Source of the DNA: Chloroflexota bacterium
GTDB lineage: Bacteria; Chloroflexota; UBA11872
Assembly (NCBI GenBank): GCA_022821905.1
Contig: JAJECS010000029.1
Location: 1 to 64,000, forward strand
Reading direction: 5' to 3'
DNA: 64,000 nucleotides
A model generated the notes under the pieces. It was not told the DNA's origin. It saw only the letters and a list, made by a program, of their open reading frames with translations, and did not search any database. The position numbers were made by a program, and so were the translations under genes. Shown here piece by piece: positions 55,335-64,000 of the stretch (its first letter is position 1; each line of letters opens with the position of its first letter).

Positions 55335-56228
55335 ATGCACACAGCAAGATCCTACCTCTATCGGAGAATCAAGTGGACCACTGATTCTACTCTCAAGCGC
55401 TTCGGAGCAGAACCCGGACGACGCTGGCGAATTGTCGTAGCTTCGATCATCCTATCAGTGATCGGCACGGCCGTGCACTCACTCATTATATTTGTATCTG
55501 CGAATCCGTATCCGGAATGGGATCTCCTGCTTGAAAGGTGGCTATTGTGGGTTGCATATATTGGGGCTCCTGCGTTTAGTCTATGGATGCTCTATTGGAT
55601 TCGATCTGCCGGAGAACTCGACCGACAACTCCAGGACGAAATCGTCTCTCTGGAAGGCGCGGTGTCAGATTTCAAAGGGCGTCTCCGACCAGACATTTGG
55701 ATCACGCCAGATATCCATGAAGATGTGATCAAAGGGATGGAAAACAGCTCCGGGTATTATCGCGCAGGTTTTTCGGTTGAAAATAGGAGCGATAAAGATT
55801 TGATCTCAGTCCAAATTGACTTGATACGACTCGACCAATGGTTTGAGCAGGTAAATGGGCCAAGCGATTTTGCTCCCTATACGATATTCAGCCCACCAGT
55901 AGCGCTTGAGTGGAGCCCGCAAGAGCAAAACACCTCCGGCGTGCTAGAGACAAAAATACCTGCTGGTTCGTCCCGTTGGATTGGTGTGTTCGAGGATTCA
56001 CCACAATCAGGATTAGGTTGTCTTGGAGTGCTGTCAGCGAATCACGAAGTTCGCGAATCGCTAGTCCTAATCCCGGATCGATATCGGTTCAAGATTCGCT
56101 TGTCAGCCCAAGGCATACCAGCAATTGAAAGCCAGTGTTATGAGGTCACCAGATGGGATATATTTGAAATCACACCAATGGAACCTGTTCAGCTAGTAAA
56201 CCCTCGGGCTGTGGAGCCGACGCCATAG
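55335..56228 (+). CDS. Hypothetical membrane protein in AT-rich DNA
   Basis: A 297-residue protein. Two membrane helices (about 34-54 and 68-90) are followed by a short coiled-coil-like region (about 92-115) and a soluble beta-rich domain to the end. No family is recognised and there is no signal peptide. The DNA is much less GC-rich than all the surrounding genes, pointing to transfer. It is convergent with the large adenine methyltransferase, a context that could make it an accessory of that defence-like locus. Confidence 0.65.
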   Translation: MHTARSYLYRRIKWTTDSTLKRFGAEPGRRWRIVVASIILSVIGTAVHSLIIFVSANPYPEWDLLLERWLLWVAYIGAPAFSLWMLYWIRSAGELDRQLQDEIVSLEGAVSDFKGRLRPDIWITPDIHEDVIKGMENSSGYYRAGFSVENRSDKDLISVQIDLIRLDQWFEQVNGPSDFAPYTIFSPPVALEWSPQEQNTSGVLETKIPAGSSRWIGVFEDSPQSGLGCLGVLSANHEVRESLVLIPDRYRFKIRLSAQGIPAIESQCYEVTRWDIFEITPMEPVQLVNPRAVEPTP

Positions 56229-56321
56229 TTTCCGCCCGGCCCATCGAAGATGGGCAATACCTAAACAGCATACAGCCGGAGCATTCTCTTACTGGATTCA
56301 GCTTCTCGCACCTAGTCTGGG

Positions 56322-59159
56322 TCACGTCGGCCGCGTGGCCTTGCCGCCATGGACCGTTGGTTCGGCGCACCACTGCCGGCGCAGCAGGTCCATCGGTTCA
56401 AGAACCGTGTCCGGCAATCCAAGCAGGTCGATGAGCACGGCTTCGTCGAGCGCTTGCCGGGCTTCGTCGTGGTAGGCCTCATTGGCCGGGAGGAACTCGC
56501 GTTCGCGGAAGTCCTCAAAGATGTCATGCGCGCGTTGAAGCTGTGCGTCGCTCAGTTGCCGAACATCAAGCGTCATCAGCGAAGGGAGCTGCGTGATTGT
56601 GAGCCTCGCCCGGCCCTGCTGCTGACGGCCTCCCTTCCACCAGAAGCAGATCAGCCCCAGCGTGGTGTTGGCCCAGAGCGCGATAGCCTCTTCAGCGCGC
56701 TCGCCGGCGTGCAACTGGAAACTTGGCCACGCCGTGCCGCCGATTGAGCGCTCGGGAGTCAAGCAGGCGGACAGGCTCTGCGAGTTGAGCCGGAAATCGC
56801 GATTGAAGTGAAGCCTGGTCGACGTGCCCCAGACGTCGAGCGCCTGATCTGCACAGTTTTCCCGCACCCGGCCCGCGCTATCCGGCTGGACGATCAGGTG
56901 TCGCTCGCGCGCCGCGTCGTGCCACCAAAGCATGGGATAGGCGGGCGTCGAGTCACGGATATCCTCCACGTCGAATGGGCCTCGTGAGGTTCCATCGCTG
57001 TTCAGGCCGTTGATGTCACGATCGACTAGCCCGCGCTCGCCCAGGTCGGCCAGTCGCGCCAAGGGCAAGCGCGGTTCATCCCGGAGGCGCGCCAGTCGCA
57101 ATATGCCGTCCCGCAGCGCGAGCGCGGTCTCGGCAACACCCGGCTCTCGCAGCGAGGCGCAGCCGCCGTCGGCTAGCTTCGCGCGAACGACGCAGCCCAC
57201 ATACTCGCCGCCAAGCAGGAGGAGGTCGCCACGCCGGTCAGCCAGACTGCCGACCGCACGAGCGATCGCGGCCGCCTCCACCATGCCACGCGGTCGGCAA
57301 TTGAGGTTCACGTAGAGCACGTTCGCATCCGACTCATCGGCGTCGATCGGCTCAAAGCGCTTCACTGCAACGACTAGCGCCTCGGCGATGCCCGTGTCCG
57401 CCGAGAACGCGCGTTCATGCGCATCACCGGCGGCTGCGATGGTCACCACCGCTAGATCGCGATACTCGCGCGCCAGCAGGCGGCGGGCCGACGACCATGC
57501 ATCGCCCGTGATCACCGCGAGCGGCAGCACCAGCGCCAGCACGCCACCCGGCTTCAGCTTGGCGTGCGCCAGGTCCATGAAGTTGGAGGCCAATCCGGCG
57601 TTGCCATGGCCGGCGGGTTGCTCCAGTTGCGCACGGATGCGCTGAAGCGCCTGTGACATCTCCCGTTGCTCGTCTTCGCTCGTGGCAAACCCGGCGAACG
57701 ATGGCACCGGAACATCGTATTCAGCCGCATGGTTCGTCGGACTGGTGAACGGCGGATTCATGATCATGAGGTCCACCGAGCCGTGCGGCACCCGAATCTC
57801 GTCACCCTGGCGGCCATAGACGATGCCCGTGTCGATGCCGATCTCCTCGCCAGCTCCCCGCACCACGTGCGCCCCCGTTCCGAATAGCGAAGGCTGTTCG
57901 TCACTCACGATGAGGTCCAGCGACCCGATCGCCGCCGCGCGACCGCTTTCGCCGCTCGGGTCTTGCGTGCCGTACGGCATGGTGTGGATGCGGGTCCGCT
58001 CGAAGGTAATGGTCGGATGGGAGCTCGAGAGGGTCGATGCGGTGAGGTGCGTGGCCGCCGGCATGATGTCCGCGCCGATCAGCGCACGTTCGATCATCGC
58101 TTGGTGCAGCGGCTCGTCGTCGCCTCCGGCGCGGCGGTGTCGCGCCGCGACCGCGCGATAGGCGGCGGCCAACAGCGCGCCCGTGCCGCAGGCAAGGTCG
58201 GCGATCCGCAGGTCACCGTATGCCTCGGGCGACGACCAGTCCACCTCCAGGCGCGCGGCGGCCAGCTCGGCCAGCAGCGCGGCGGACGGCGGCAGGGTGT
58301 AGAACGTGGCCAGAAACTTCCGGTCGGTGATGAGCCGCCCAAACATCTGCCCGGAGAGATCGTGGGTGCTGGCCGCCCCGATGCCATGCAAGTGCGCCGC
58401 GCCCACGGCCAGTCGGTCGAGCACAACCTGCGCCGTCCCATTGGGAATCGGTGCCAGCACTTCCGCGGCGATCTTGAAGATCGGCCAGTAGTTGACCTCA
58501 TCGAGGATGCGGCGCCAACTCCGAAGCACGTCGGATTTCAACGGCAGGCCGTGCGCGCCGCGAAGCTCGTCGAGCATCGGCAGGCCGTGCGCCGCCGCGA
58601 TTGCGATGTGAAAGGTGAGCGCGTTCGTAAGGATGGCCATGGCCATGCGCAACGTCTGCTCGCCGCCTTCCTGATGGAGCGCAGCCGCGATTCGTTGGAG
58701 GGCGGCGGGATAGTCGCGCTGGAGGTCGTCGCGCAAGCGGCCCGCGGACTCGCCGACGACGTTCTCGAGGATCAGCATTCCACGGTCGATCAGGCGCTCC
58801 GAAACCGCGGTTTGCTCGATCAAGTCCGCCAAGTCGTCCACGCCACCGCGAAGCCAGCCAGTGCCGGGCCAGCGCACCGGACCATCGCGGCCCACGGTGT
58901 AGACGCAATAGTCGAACACCGTCGCGGCGATGTGCTCGGACAAGCGTGACTGGTCGACGCCGCGGAGCGTGGACGGAGTGCAAACGGCAATGACGTGCTC
59001 GATGCGATCGCCAGTCTCCGCAATGACCTTGCCCAAGCGGCTCCGGGCGTCTCGCTCAGCGCCTCGCGCCGGCCGGAATTCAGTCTCAACGATCACGGTC
59101 AGCCCGCCGGGATGGCGAATCACGATATCGGGACGCTGCGCTGGCGCGTTCCGCAGCAC
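56322..59159 (-). CDS. Large N6-adenine DNA methyltransferase
   Basis: 945 residues from the GTG at 59159. Motif I DLACGTG is at 321-327 and motif IV NPPF at 468-471, giving a gamma-type adenine methyltransferase, with long helical flanks. The N-terminal block RPDIVI...VIVETEF looks like a PD-(D/E)xK nuclease in which the lysine is replaced by Glu (E25-T-E27), so nuclease activity is doubtful. The frame stays open to 59297 with protein-like sequence (LQITDTYRTAESVVNAELAN), but only a CTG exists there. It may be the methylase, or a decayed fusion, of an uncharacterised restriction system. No partner nuclease is adjacent. Confidence 0.82.
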   Translation of the reverse strand: MLRNAPAQRPDIVIRHPGGLTVIVETEFRPARGAERDARSRLGKVIAETGDRIEHVIAVCTPSTLRGVDQSRLSEHIAATVFDYCVYTVGRDGPVRWPGTGWLRGGVDDLADLIEQTAVSERLIDRGMLILENVVGESAGRLRDDLQRDYPAALQRIAAALHQEGGEQTLRMAMAILTNALTFHIAIAAAHGLPMLDELRGAHGLPLKSDVLRSWRRILDEVNYWPIFKIAAEVLAPIPNGTAQVVLDRLAVGAAHLHGIGAASTHDLSGQMFGRLITDRKFLATFYTLPPSAALLAELAAARLEVDWSSPEAYGDLRIADLACGTGALLAAAYRAVAARHRRAGGDDEPLHQAMIERALIGADIMPAATHLTASTLSSSHPTITFERTRIHTMPYGTQDPSGESGRAAAIGSLDLIVSDEQPSLFGTGAHVVRGAGEEIGIDTGIVYGRQGDEIRVPHGSVDLMIMNPPFTSPTNHAAEYDVPVPSFAGFATSEDEQREMSQALQRIRAQLEQPAGHGNAGLASNFMDLAHAKLKPGGVLALVLPLAVITGDAWSSARRLLAREYRDLAVVTIAAAGDAHERAFSADTGIAEALVVAVKRFEPIDADESDANVLYVNLNCRPRGMVEAAAIARAVGSLADRRGDLLLLGGEYVGCVVRAKLADGGCASLREPGVAETALALRDGILRLARLRDEPRLPLARLADLGERGLVDRDINGLNSDGTSRGPFDVEDIRDSTPAYPMLWWHDAARERHLIVQPDSAGRVRENCADQALDVWGTSTRLHFNRDFRLNSQSLSACLTPERSIGGTAWPSFQLHAGERAEEAIALWANTTLGLICFWWKGGRQQQGRARLTITQLPSLMTLDVRQLSDAQLQRAHDIFEDFREREFLPANEAYHDEARQALDEAVLIDLLGLPDTVLEPMDLLRRQWCAEPTVHGGKATRPT

Positions 59160-59334
59160 GCCGGTCTGCTCGGCGCTGACGCGGTTGCGCCAGCGCGGGT
59201 GCTTGCCTCGGAGAGCGTTAGCGAGCTCCGCGTTGACGACGCTTTCCGCCGTCCGGTATGTGTCGGTTATCTGGAGAAACCCCTCAAGTGCTGCCAGCCA
59301 TTAGCCAGCCTGCCAGGCGACCCGGCCATAGTAT

Positions 59335-60420
59335 TCAGTCGGAACCGATAGCACTCGGAAACTCCACGCCGACGGCGGTGCCGGTTTCGGTGAGCGTGGC
59401 GATGATGTCGTCGGTGAGCGGGCAGCCGTTGGCCTCGCGGTCGGCGGCGTTGGCGGTCTCGATGTCGCCGGGGGCGAAGACCTGGTCGAATCCTGGACGG
59501 CGGGCGACCCCGCGCATGGCCGCCAGGGTGCCGGCCACACGCGATTTGAACTCCTCGAGCGGCATCATCCGCGCCACGTCGACGGCCAGGAAGGCGTGCC
59601 CGACGCGCTGGGGACGGTCTTTGTGCTGCCAGTACATGCTGCCGACGTCGACGGTGGACGCGGCGCCGGAGAGGATGCCGGCCATGACGTCGATGAGCAG
59701 CGAGAGACCGGCGCCCTTGTATCCGCCCAGCGGCAGCAGCGAGCCGCCGTCGAGGAAGGCCGCCGGATCGGTGGTGTCGTTGCCGTCGGCGTCGAGCGCC
59801 CAGCCCTCGGGGATCGTCTCGCCGCGACTCTGCGCCAGGAAAATGTGACCGGCGGCGACCTGCGTGGTGGCCATGTCAAGCACGAGCTCGTCCGGCGGAT
59901 CGGTGGGGATGGCGATGCAGATGGGATTGGTGGAAACGAACTTCTCACTGCCGCCCCACGGCGCGACGATGGCCTCGCCGTTGGTGAAGGCCCAGGTCAT
60001 CAGACCGGCGCGCGCGCCGCGCAGCGCCCAGTAGCCCTGGGAGCCGTTGTGATTGGACTCGCGGATGCCCGTCCAGCAGGCGCCGTTGGCCCTGGCGCGC
60101 TCGATGGTGGCGTCGATGGCGAAGTCGCAGACGACGTGGCCCAAGCCATTCTCGCCATCGACCACGACGGTGGTGGGCGATTCGGTGACGATCCGGGGAC
60201 GGGCCTGGGCGTTCACCAGGCCGGCGTTGAGCCGCTCGAGATAGATGGGAATGCGGGTGATGCCGTGGGTGTCGACGCCGCGCAGGTTCGAGTCCACTAG
60301 CCCGTGCGCCACGACCCGTGCGTCCTTGTCGGCGACGCCGGCGGTGCGGAAGATGGCGGCGGTGAATGCGCGGAGATCGTCCGCGCTGAATCGCTGCGCT
60401 GGGGATGAAGCGGTGCCCAT
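59335..60420 (-). CDS. Ldh2/malate-lactate dehydrogenase family oxidoreductase (copy D)
   Basis: A 361-residue Ldh2 paralogue. Histidine motifs are RGVDTHG and ESNHNGSQGYW; the second reads NHNG where the other copies have HFG, so its active site is altered. NPICIAIP and GGYKGAGLSLL are the nucleotide-site blocks. AAGGAG is well placed before the ATG. It stands alone, divergent from yqeC by about 70 bases. Confidence 0.86.
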   Translation of the reverse strand: MGTASSPAQRFSADDLRAFTAAIFRTAGVADKDARVVAHGLVDSNLRGVDTHGITRIPIYLERLNAGLVNAQARPRIVTESPTTVVVDGENGLGHVVCDFAIDATIERARANGACWTGIRESNHNGSQGYWALRGARAGLMTWAFTNGEAIVAPWGGSEKFVSTNPICIAIPTDPPDELVLDMATTQVAAGHIFLAQSRGETIPEGWALDADGNDTTDPAAFLDGGSLLPLGGYKGAGLSLLIDVMAGILSGAASTVDVGSMYWQHKDRPQRVGHAFLAVDVARMMPLEEFKSRVAGTLAAMRGVARRPGFDQVFAPGDIETANAADREANGCPLTDDIIATLTETGTAVGVEFPSAIGSD

Positions 60421-60492
60421 CGATCACTCCTTCGCCGAGACCGGTCGGCGAACCTTACCGCCGCCGACCGCCTCCCGGCTGGGTCGCGGCTG

Positions 60493-61281
60493 ATGCCCCA
60501 CCGGGAACTCAGGCCGGTGGACTTGGTGAGCATAGCGGCGCCTGGCGACATCGTCGCCATCGTGGGCGCCGGTGGCAAGACCTCGACCATGTTCGCGCTC
60601 AGCCGCGCGCTGACCGCGGCGGGGCGGCGCGTGCTGACGACCAAGTCCACTATCATCTATCGACCGACGATGGCGCAGAGTCCCGGCGTGGTGGAGGTTC
60701 CGGCGGAGCGATGGGCGACCGAGCTTCGGGGCCTGCTGGACGAACGACGCGAGGTGACGGTGGTGACCGGATCGACGGGACCCGATCGCTGGCAGGGCGT
60801 GCCGGCGGACCGGATGACCGAGCTGCGCGACGCGGCGAGGGCCGATCACGTGATCGTGGAGGCCGACGGGGCACGGGGTCGGTGGATCAAGGCGCCCGCG
60901 GCGCACGAGCCGTCCATGCCCGGCAGCGCCGCGGTGGTGATGCCGGTGGTGAACCTGCGGGCCGTGGGGGAGCGGATCAACTCCGAGCACGTGCACCGGC
61001 CGGAGCTTGTGGCGGCGCTGCTGGGGCTTCCGGAGGACAGCCTGATCGGCATGGAGCACATGCCCAGGGTTCTGTTGGATGCGGCCGGTGGACTCAAACG
61101 CGCGCCGGCGAACGCTCGCGTGTGGCCGGTGCTTGCGGGCGTGGATGCCGTGGAGCCGTCCCAGGTCGAGGCCTTACTTCAGCGGCTCACGGAGCACCCC
61201 CGGGTCAGCGGGGTACTCAACGCTGATCGGGACTGGCGCTACACCGCGCTAGCCGCGCACGGCGCGGACGATATCGCCTAG
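60493..61281 (+). CDS. yqeC: YqeC-like selenium/molybdenum hydroxylase accessory protein
   Basis: A 262-residue P-loop protein. VAIVGAGGKTSTMF (21-34) is the Walker A of this family, and VEADGARGRWIKAPAAHEP is its characteristic second block. YqeC is found in organisms with selenium-dependent molybdenum hydroxylases, where it is thought to help mature the cofactor. No molybdenum hydroxylase, selD or selA/selU genes are in the window. The 3' end overlaps the convergent permease gene by 33 bases. Confidence 0.87.
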   Translation: MPHRELRPVDLVSIAAPGDIVAIVGAGGKTSTMFALSRALTAAGRRVLTTKSTIIYRPTMAQSPGVVEVPAERWATELRGLLDERREVTVVTGSTGPDRWQGVPADRMTELRDAARADHVIVEADGARGRWIKAPAAHEPSMPGSAAVVMPVVNLRAVGERINSEHVHRPELVAALLGLPEDSLIGMEHMPRVLLDAAGGLKRAPANARVWPVLAGVDAVEPSQVEALLQRLTEHPRVSGVLNADRDWRYTALAAHGADDIA

Positions 61282-62470
61282 GCGCAGGCGCCGGCCGTAG
61301 ACGAGGAGCCCGATGCGGAAGACCCGCGTGCTGATCCAGAGCGCGAGCGGGACGCAGGCGGCCAGAATCCCCACGCTGATCGCGAGTGACAGCGTGTCCT
61401 GCGATCCGGCCGCCACGCGCATCAGCCCGGCGATCGGCGCGGTGATGGGAATCCAACTAAGCGCCACGGCCAGCATGCCGTCGGGGTCGCCCTGGATGAA
61501 CGCGCTGAGCATGAAGGGAACGATGGACGGCAGGATGAGGTAGGCGGCGAGCTGCTGGCTCTCCTTGAAACTGGTGGTCAGGGATCCCACGGTGGCGTAG
61601 AACGCCGCGAATAGCAGGTAGCCGAGCAGCAGATAGGCCAGGGCGAGCGGGAGCACCGCGAGGTTGAAGGTCAGGTCGCCGAGGTCGTCGAACTGCGCCA
61701 GCAGCACGGGGACCAGCGCGAGCGCGGGCAGCACCCACGCCAGCAACTGCGTGAGGCCGGCGAGGGCCTGACCGGCCACCTTGCCGAGCAGCAACTGGTC
61801 GGGCGTGACCGATGACAGCACGAGCTCGATGACGCGGGTTTCCTTTTCCTCGCTCACGCCCTCCAGCAAGTACCCCGCGCTGGTGAAGACGACGACCATG
61901 AACAGAATGGCCGCCACGTAGGGCACGACCGAATCGAAGATCATGCCGGCGCCGAATCCGGGCGGAGGCGAGCCGTCCTCGCTTTCGGCGCGCAGCGTGA
62001 CGGGCTGCTGGATGCGGGGGGCGATCTCGGGCGCCACGTGCGCCTCGAGCAGCGCCTCGAGAAGCACCGAGCGTATGGCGCGACGCGCGTCGCCCTCGCG
62101 CTCGCCGAACGTGCCGAACTCGTCGGCCACGAAACGCACGTCACCGGACGCCATGTAGCCGGCGTCGACGACGAAATAGCCGTCAACGTCTCCCCGCGAA
62201 AGCGCCGCGCGCATCGTCGCCTCGTCGGCGAAGCGCGAGAAATCCGGCGGCAGATTCCGCCCGGCCAGCACGCCGGCGTAATCGATCAGACCGTAGCGGT
62301 TGTCCGAATCGGACGTGGACGCCTCGGCCACGGCGCCGCCGATGCGGTCGCCAAAGATGACGAACACCAGCACCGTGATCGCCAGCAGCACGGGCAGGGC
62401 CGCCGTGCTGATGAGGAAGCCCTTGCGGCCAATCGTGCGCCGCAGCTCCCAGGACGCCACCACCGCCGCG

Positions 62471-62478
<8 letters not shown>
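61249..62478 (-). CDS. ABC-2 type transporter permease (NatB-like)
   Basis: A 409-residue permease. One helix near the N-terminus (about 20-42), a large extracytoplasmic loop (about 45-180) and five or six helices after it match the NatB/YhaP sodium-efflux layout. The loop EEKETRVIELVLSSVTPDQL is the diagnostic cytoplasmic block. The start codon overlaps the end of the ATPase gene by 8 bases. It probably exports sodium or a toxic solute with its partner. Confidence 0.9.
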
Positions 62479-63373
<895 letters not shown>

Positions 63374-63628
63374 GGAGCATGTTTAGCACGCCCAATCGAA
63401 AGTCAGGCAAGCCGTGGGTGGTGGGCCACTCTGCTGGCTTTGCACTGTGGGCAGCGAAATCGCCATTCACCTGCACCCTCACCGCCGTATCGAGTACAGG
63501 AGTGAGGGAGATCCGAGGCTTGGGCGCGGAATGTTGACCGTTTTGAAAGGGTCTCCGGAGGCGGGAATCCAGCCTCCCTCACCCTGAAACCACAAAGGGT
63601 GCTCGTTCCCCGGTCAGTGCAACCACAC
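63374..63628. other. Gap between the ABC operon and mutM with a partial R1 repeat
   Basis: No gene seen. GGAGGCGGGAATCCAG at 63557-63572 is half of the R1 palindrome. A promoter for natA should lie close to 63374; no consensus pair is clear. Confidence 0.4.
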
Positions 63629-64000
63629 CTACCCCCGCCGCCGCTGACAGCGCGGGCAGATGTGCGTGCCCCGCTGCCCAACCACCAGCCGCTTGATTGC
63701 CCGCCCGCAGCGCGGACACGGCTCGCCGGTGCGTTGAAAGACGTTCAGCTGCTCCTGGTACCGGCCGCGCTCGCCGCGGCTGCCCACGTGCGTGAGAAAG
63801 CTCGTCCCGTCGTGCTCGATGCCGGCCCGGAGCGTCGTGACGATCGCCTGCGCCAGGTTGTTCAGGCGGCGGCGGCTCAGCGACCCGGCGGGAGTGTCCG
63901 GGTGGATTCGCGACAGCCAGAGCGCCTCGTCCGCGTAGATGTTCCCCACGCCGGCCACGATCCGCTGGTCCAGCAGCGTGGGCTTGATCGCCCGGCGGCG
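63629..64000 (-). CDS. mutM: Formamidopyrimidine-DNA glycosylase, C-terminal part (5' end outside window)
   Basis: The frame continues to the window edge, giving 123 residues plus the stop. It has KPTLLDQ and VAGVGNIYADEALW, the helix-two-turn-helix DNA contact, and the zinc finger with CPRCGR near the middle and CPRCQR at the end. Fpg/MutM removes 8-oxoguanine and opened purines in base excision repair. The N-terminal catalytic proline lies beyond the window. Confidence 0.95.
   Translation of the reverse strand, partial: RRRAIKPTLLDQRIVAGVGNIYADEALWLSRIHPDTPAGSLSRRRLNNLAQAIVTTLRAGIEHDGTSFLTHVGSRGERGRYQEQLNVFQRTGEPCPRCGRAIKRLVVGQRGTHICPRCQRRRG

Noticed and set aside
55335-59159. A BREX or DISARM system
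   Set aside because: No ATPase, phosphatase or helicase partner accompanies the methyltransferase, so neither name fits.

Overview
This is a high-GC bacterial chromosome segment with ordinary Shine-Dalgarno starts, tightly packed short operons, and short dispersed palindromic repeats in the gaps. Several traits together suggest a heterotrophic Chloroflexota lineage of the SAR202/Dehalococcoidia type. These are menaquinone by the futalosine route, isoprenoids by the MEP route (ispH), tandem phytanoyl-CoA dioxygenases, four Ldh2-type dehydrogenases, an enolase-superfamily enzyme and several HpcH or DapA type aldolases. This placement is an inference from gene content only; no ribosomal RNA or single-copy marker in the window settles it.

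Layout. 1-250: the last codons of an IS110-type transposase at the left edge. 250-10520: a catabolic block with a DapA-like lyase, an SDR, a D-threonine aldolase/D-serine dehydratase-like enzyme, a methylmalonate-semialdehyde dehydrogenase, an O-methyltransferase, two tandem HpcH/HpaI aldolases, a quinone reductase, an MFS carrier and an N-succinylamino-acid-racemase-like enolase-superfamily enzyme. 10615-15216: an MMPL exporter, a truncated sugar isomerase, a structured RNA leader followed by a DUF3800 gene, and another SDR. 15345-22317: a thioredoxin-domain YyaL-like protein, ispH, an Ldh2 enzyme and a mosaic sulfatase-like membrane protein. 22357-29007: a TetR gene leading an overlapping mqnE-mqnA-mqnC-mqnD operon that runs into two duplicated phytanoyl-CoA dioxygenases. 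29047-38458: a class II aldolase, a nucleotidyltransferase/mutase fusion, a Xer recombinase, a LarA-like racemase, a CoA-binding protein and groES. 38515-40140: a divergent groEL whose conserved N-terminus has no standard start codon. 40322-44575: a restriction-modification and FRG-domain pair, bracketed by inverted copies of one dispersed repeat. 44990-49841: an aminotransferase, two Ldh2 enzymes, a cysteine-synthase-like enzyme and a cupin. 49939-55096: a flippase-like protein and a gmd-rmd-phosphomutase-cupin operon for a GDP-6-deoxyhexose. 55335-59297: an AT-rich membrane protein convergent with a large N6-adenine methyltransferase. 59335-64000: a fourth Ldh2 enzyme, YqeC, a NatAB-type ABC exporter and the start-less end of mutM.

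How the genes work together. The mqn operon supplies menaquinone for respiration. Phosphomutase, sugar-nucleotide transferase, Gmd and Rmd form a plausible route to GDP-rhamnose for a surface polysaccharide, with a Wzx-like carrier nearby. The lyases, dehydrogenases and racemases look like tools for sugar acids, hydroxy acids and modified amino acids. Two defence-like loci, lower in GC than their surroundings in part, interrupt the housekeeping genes.
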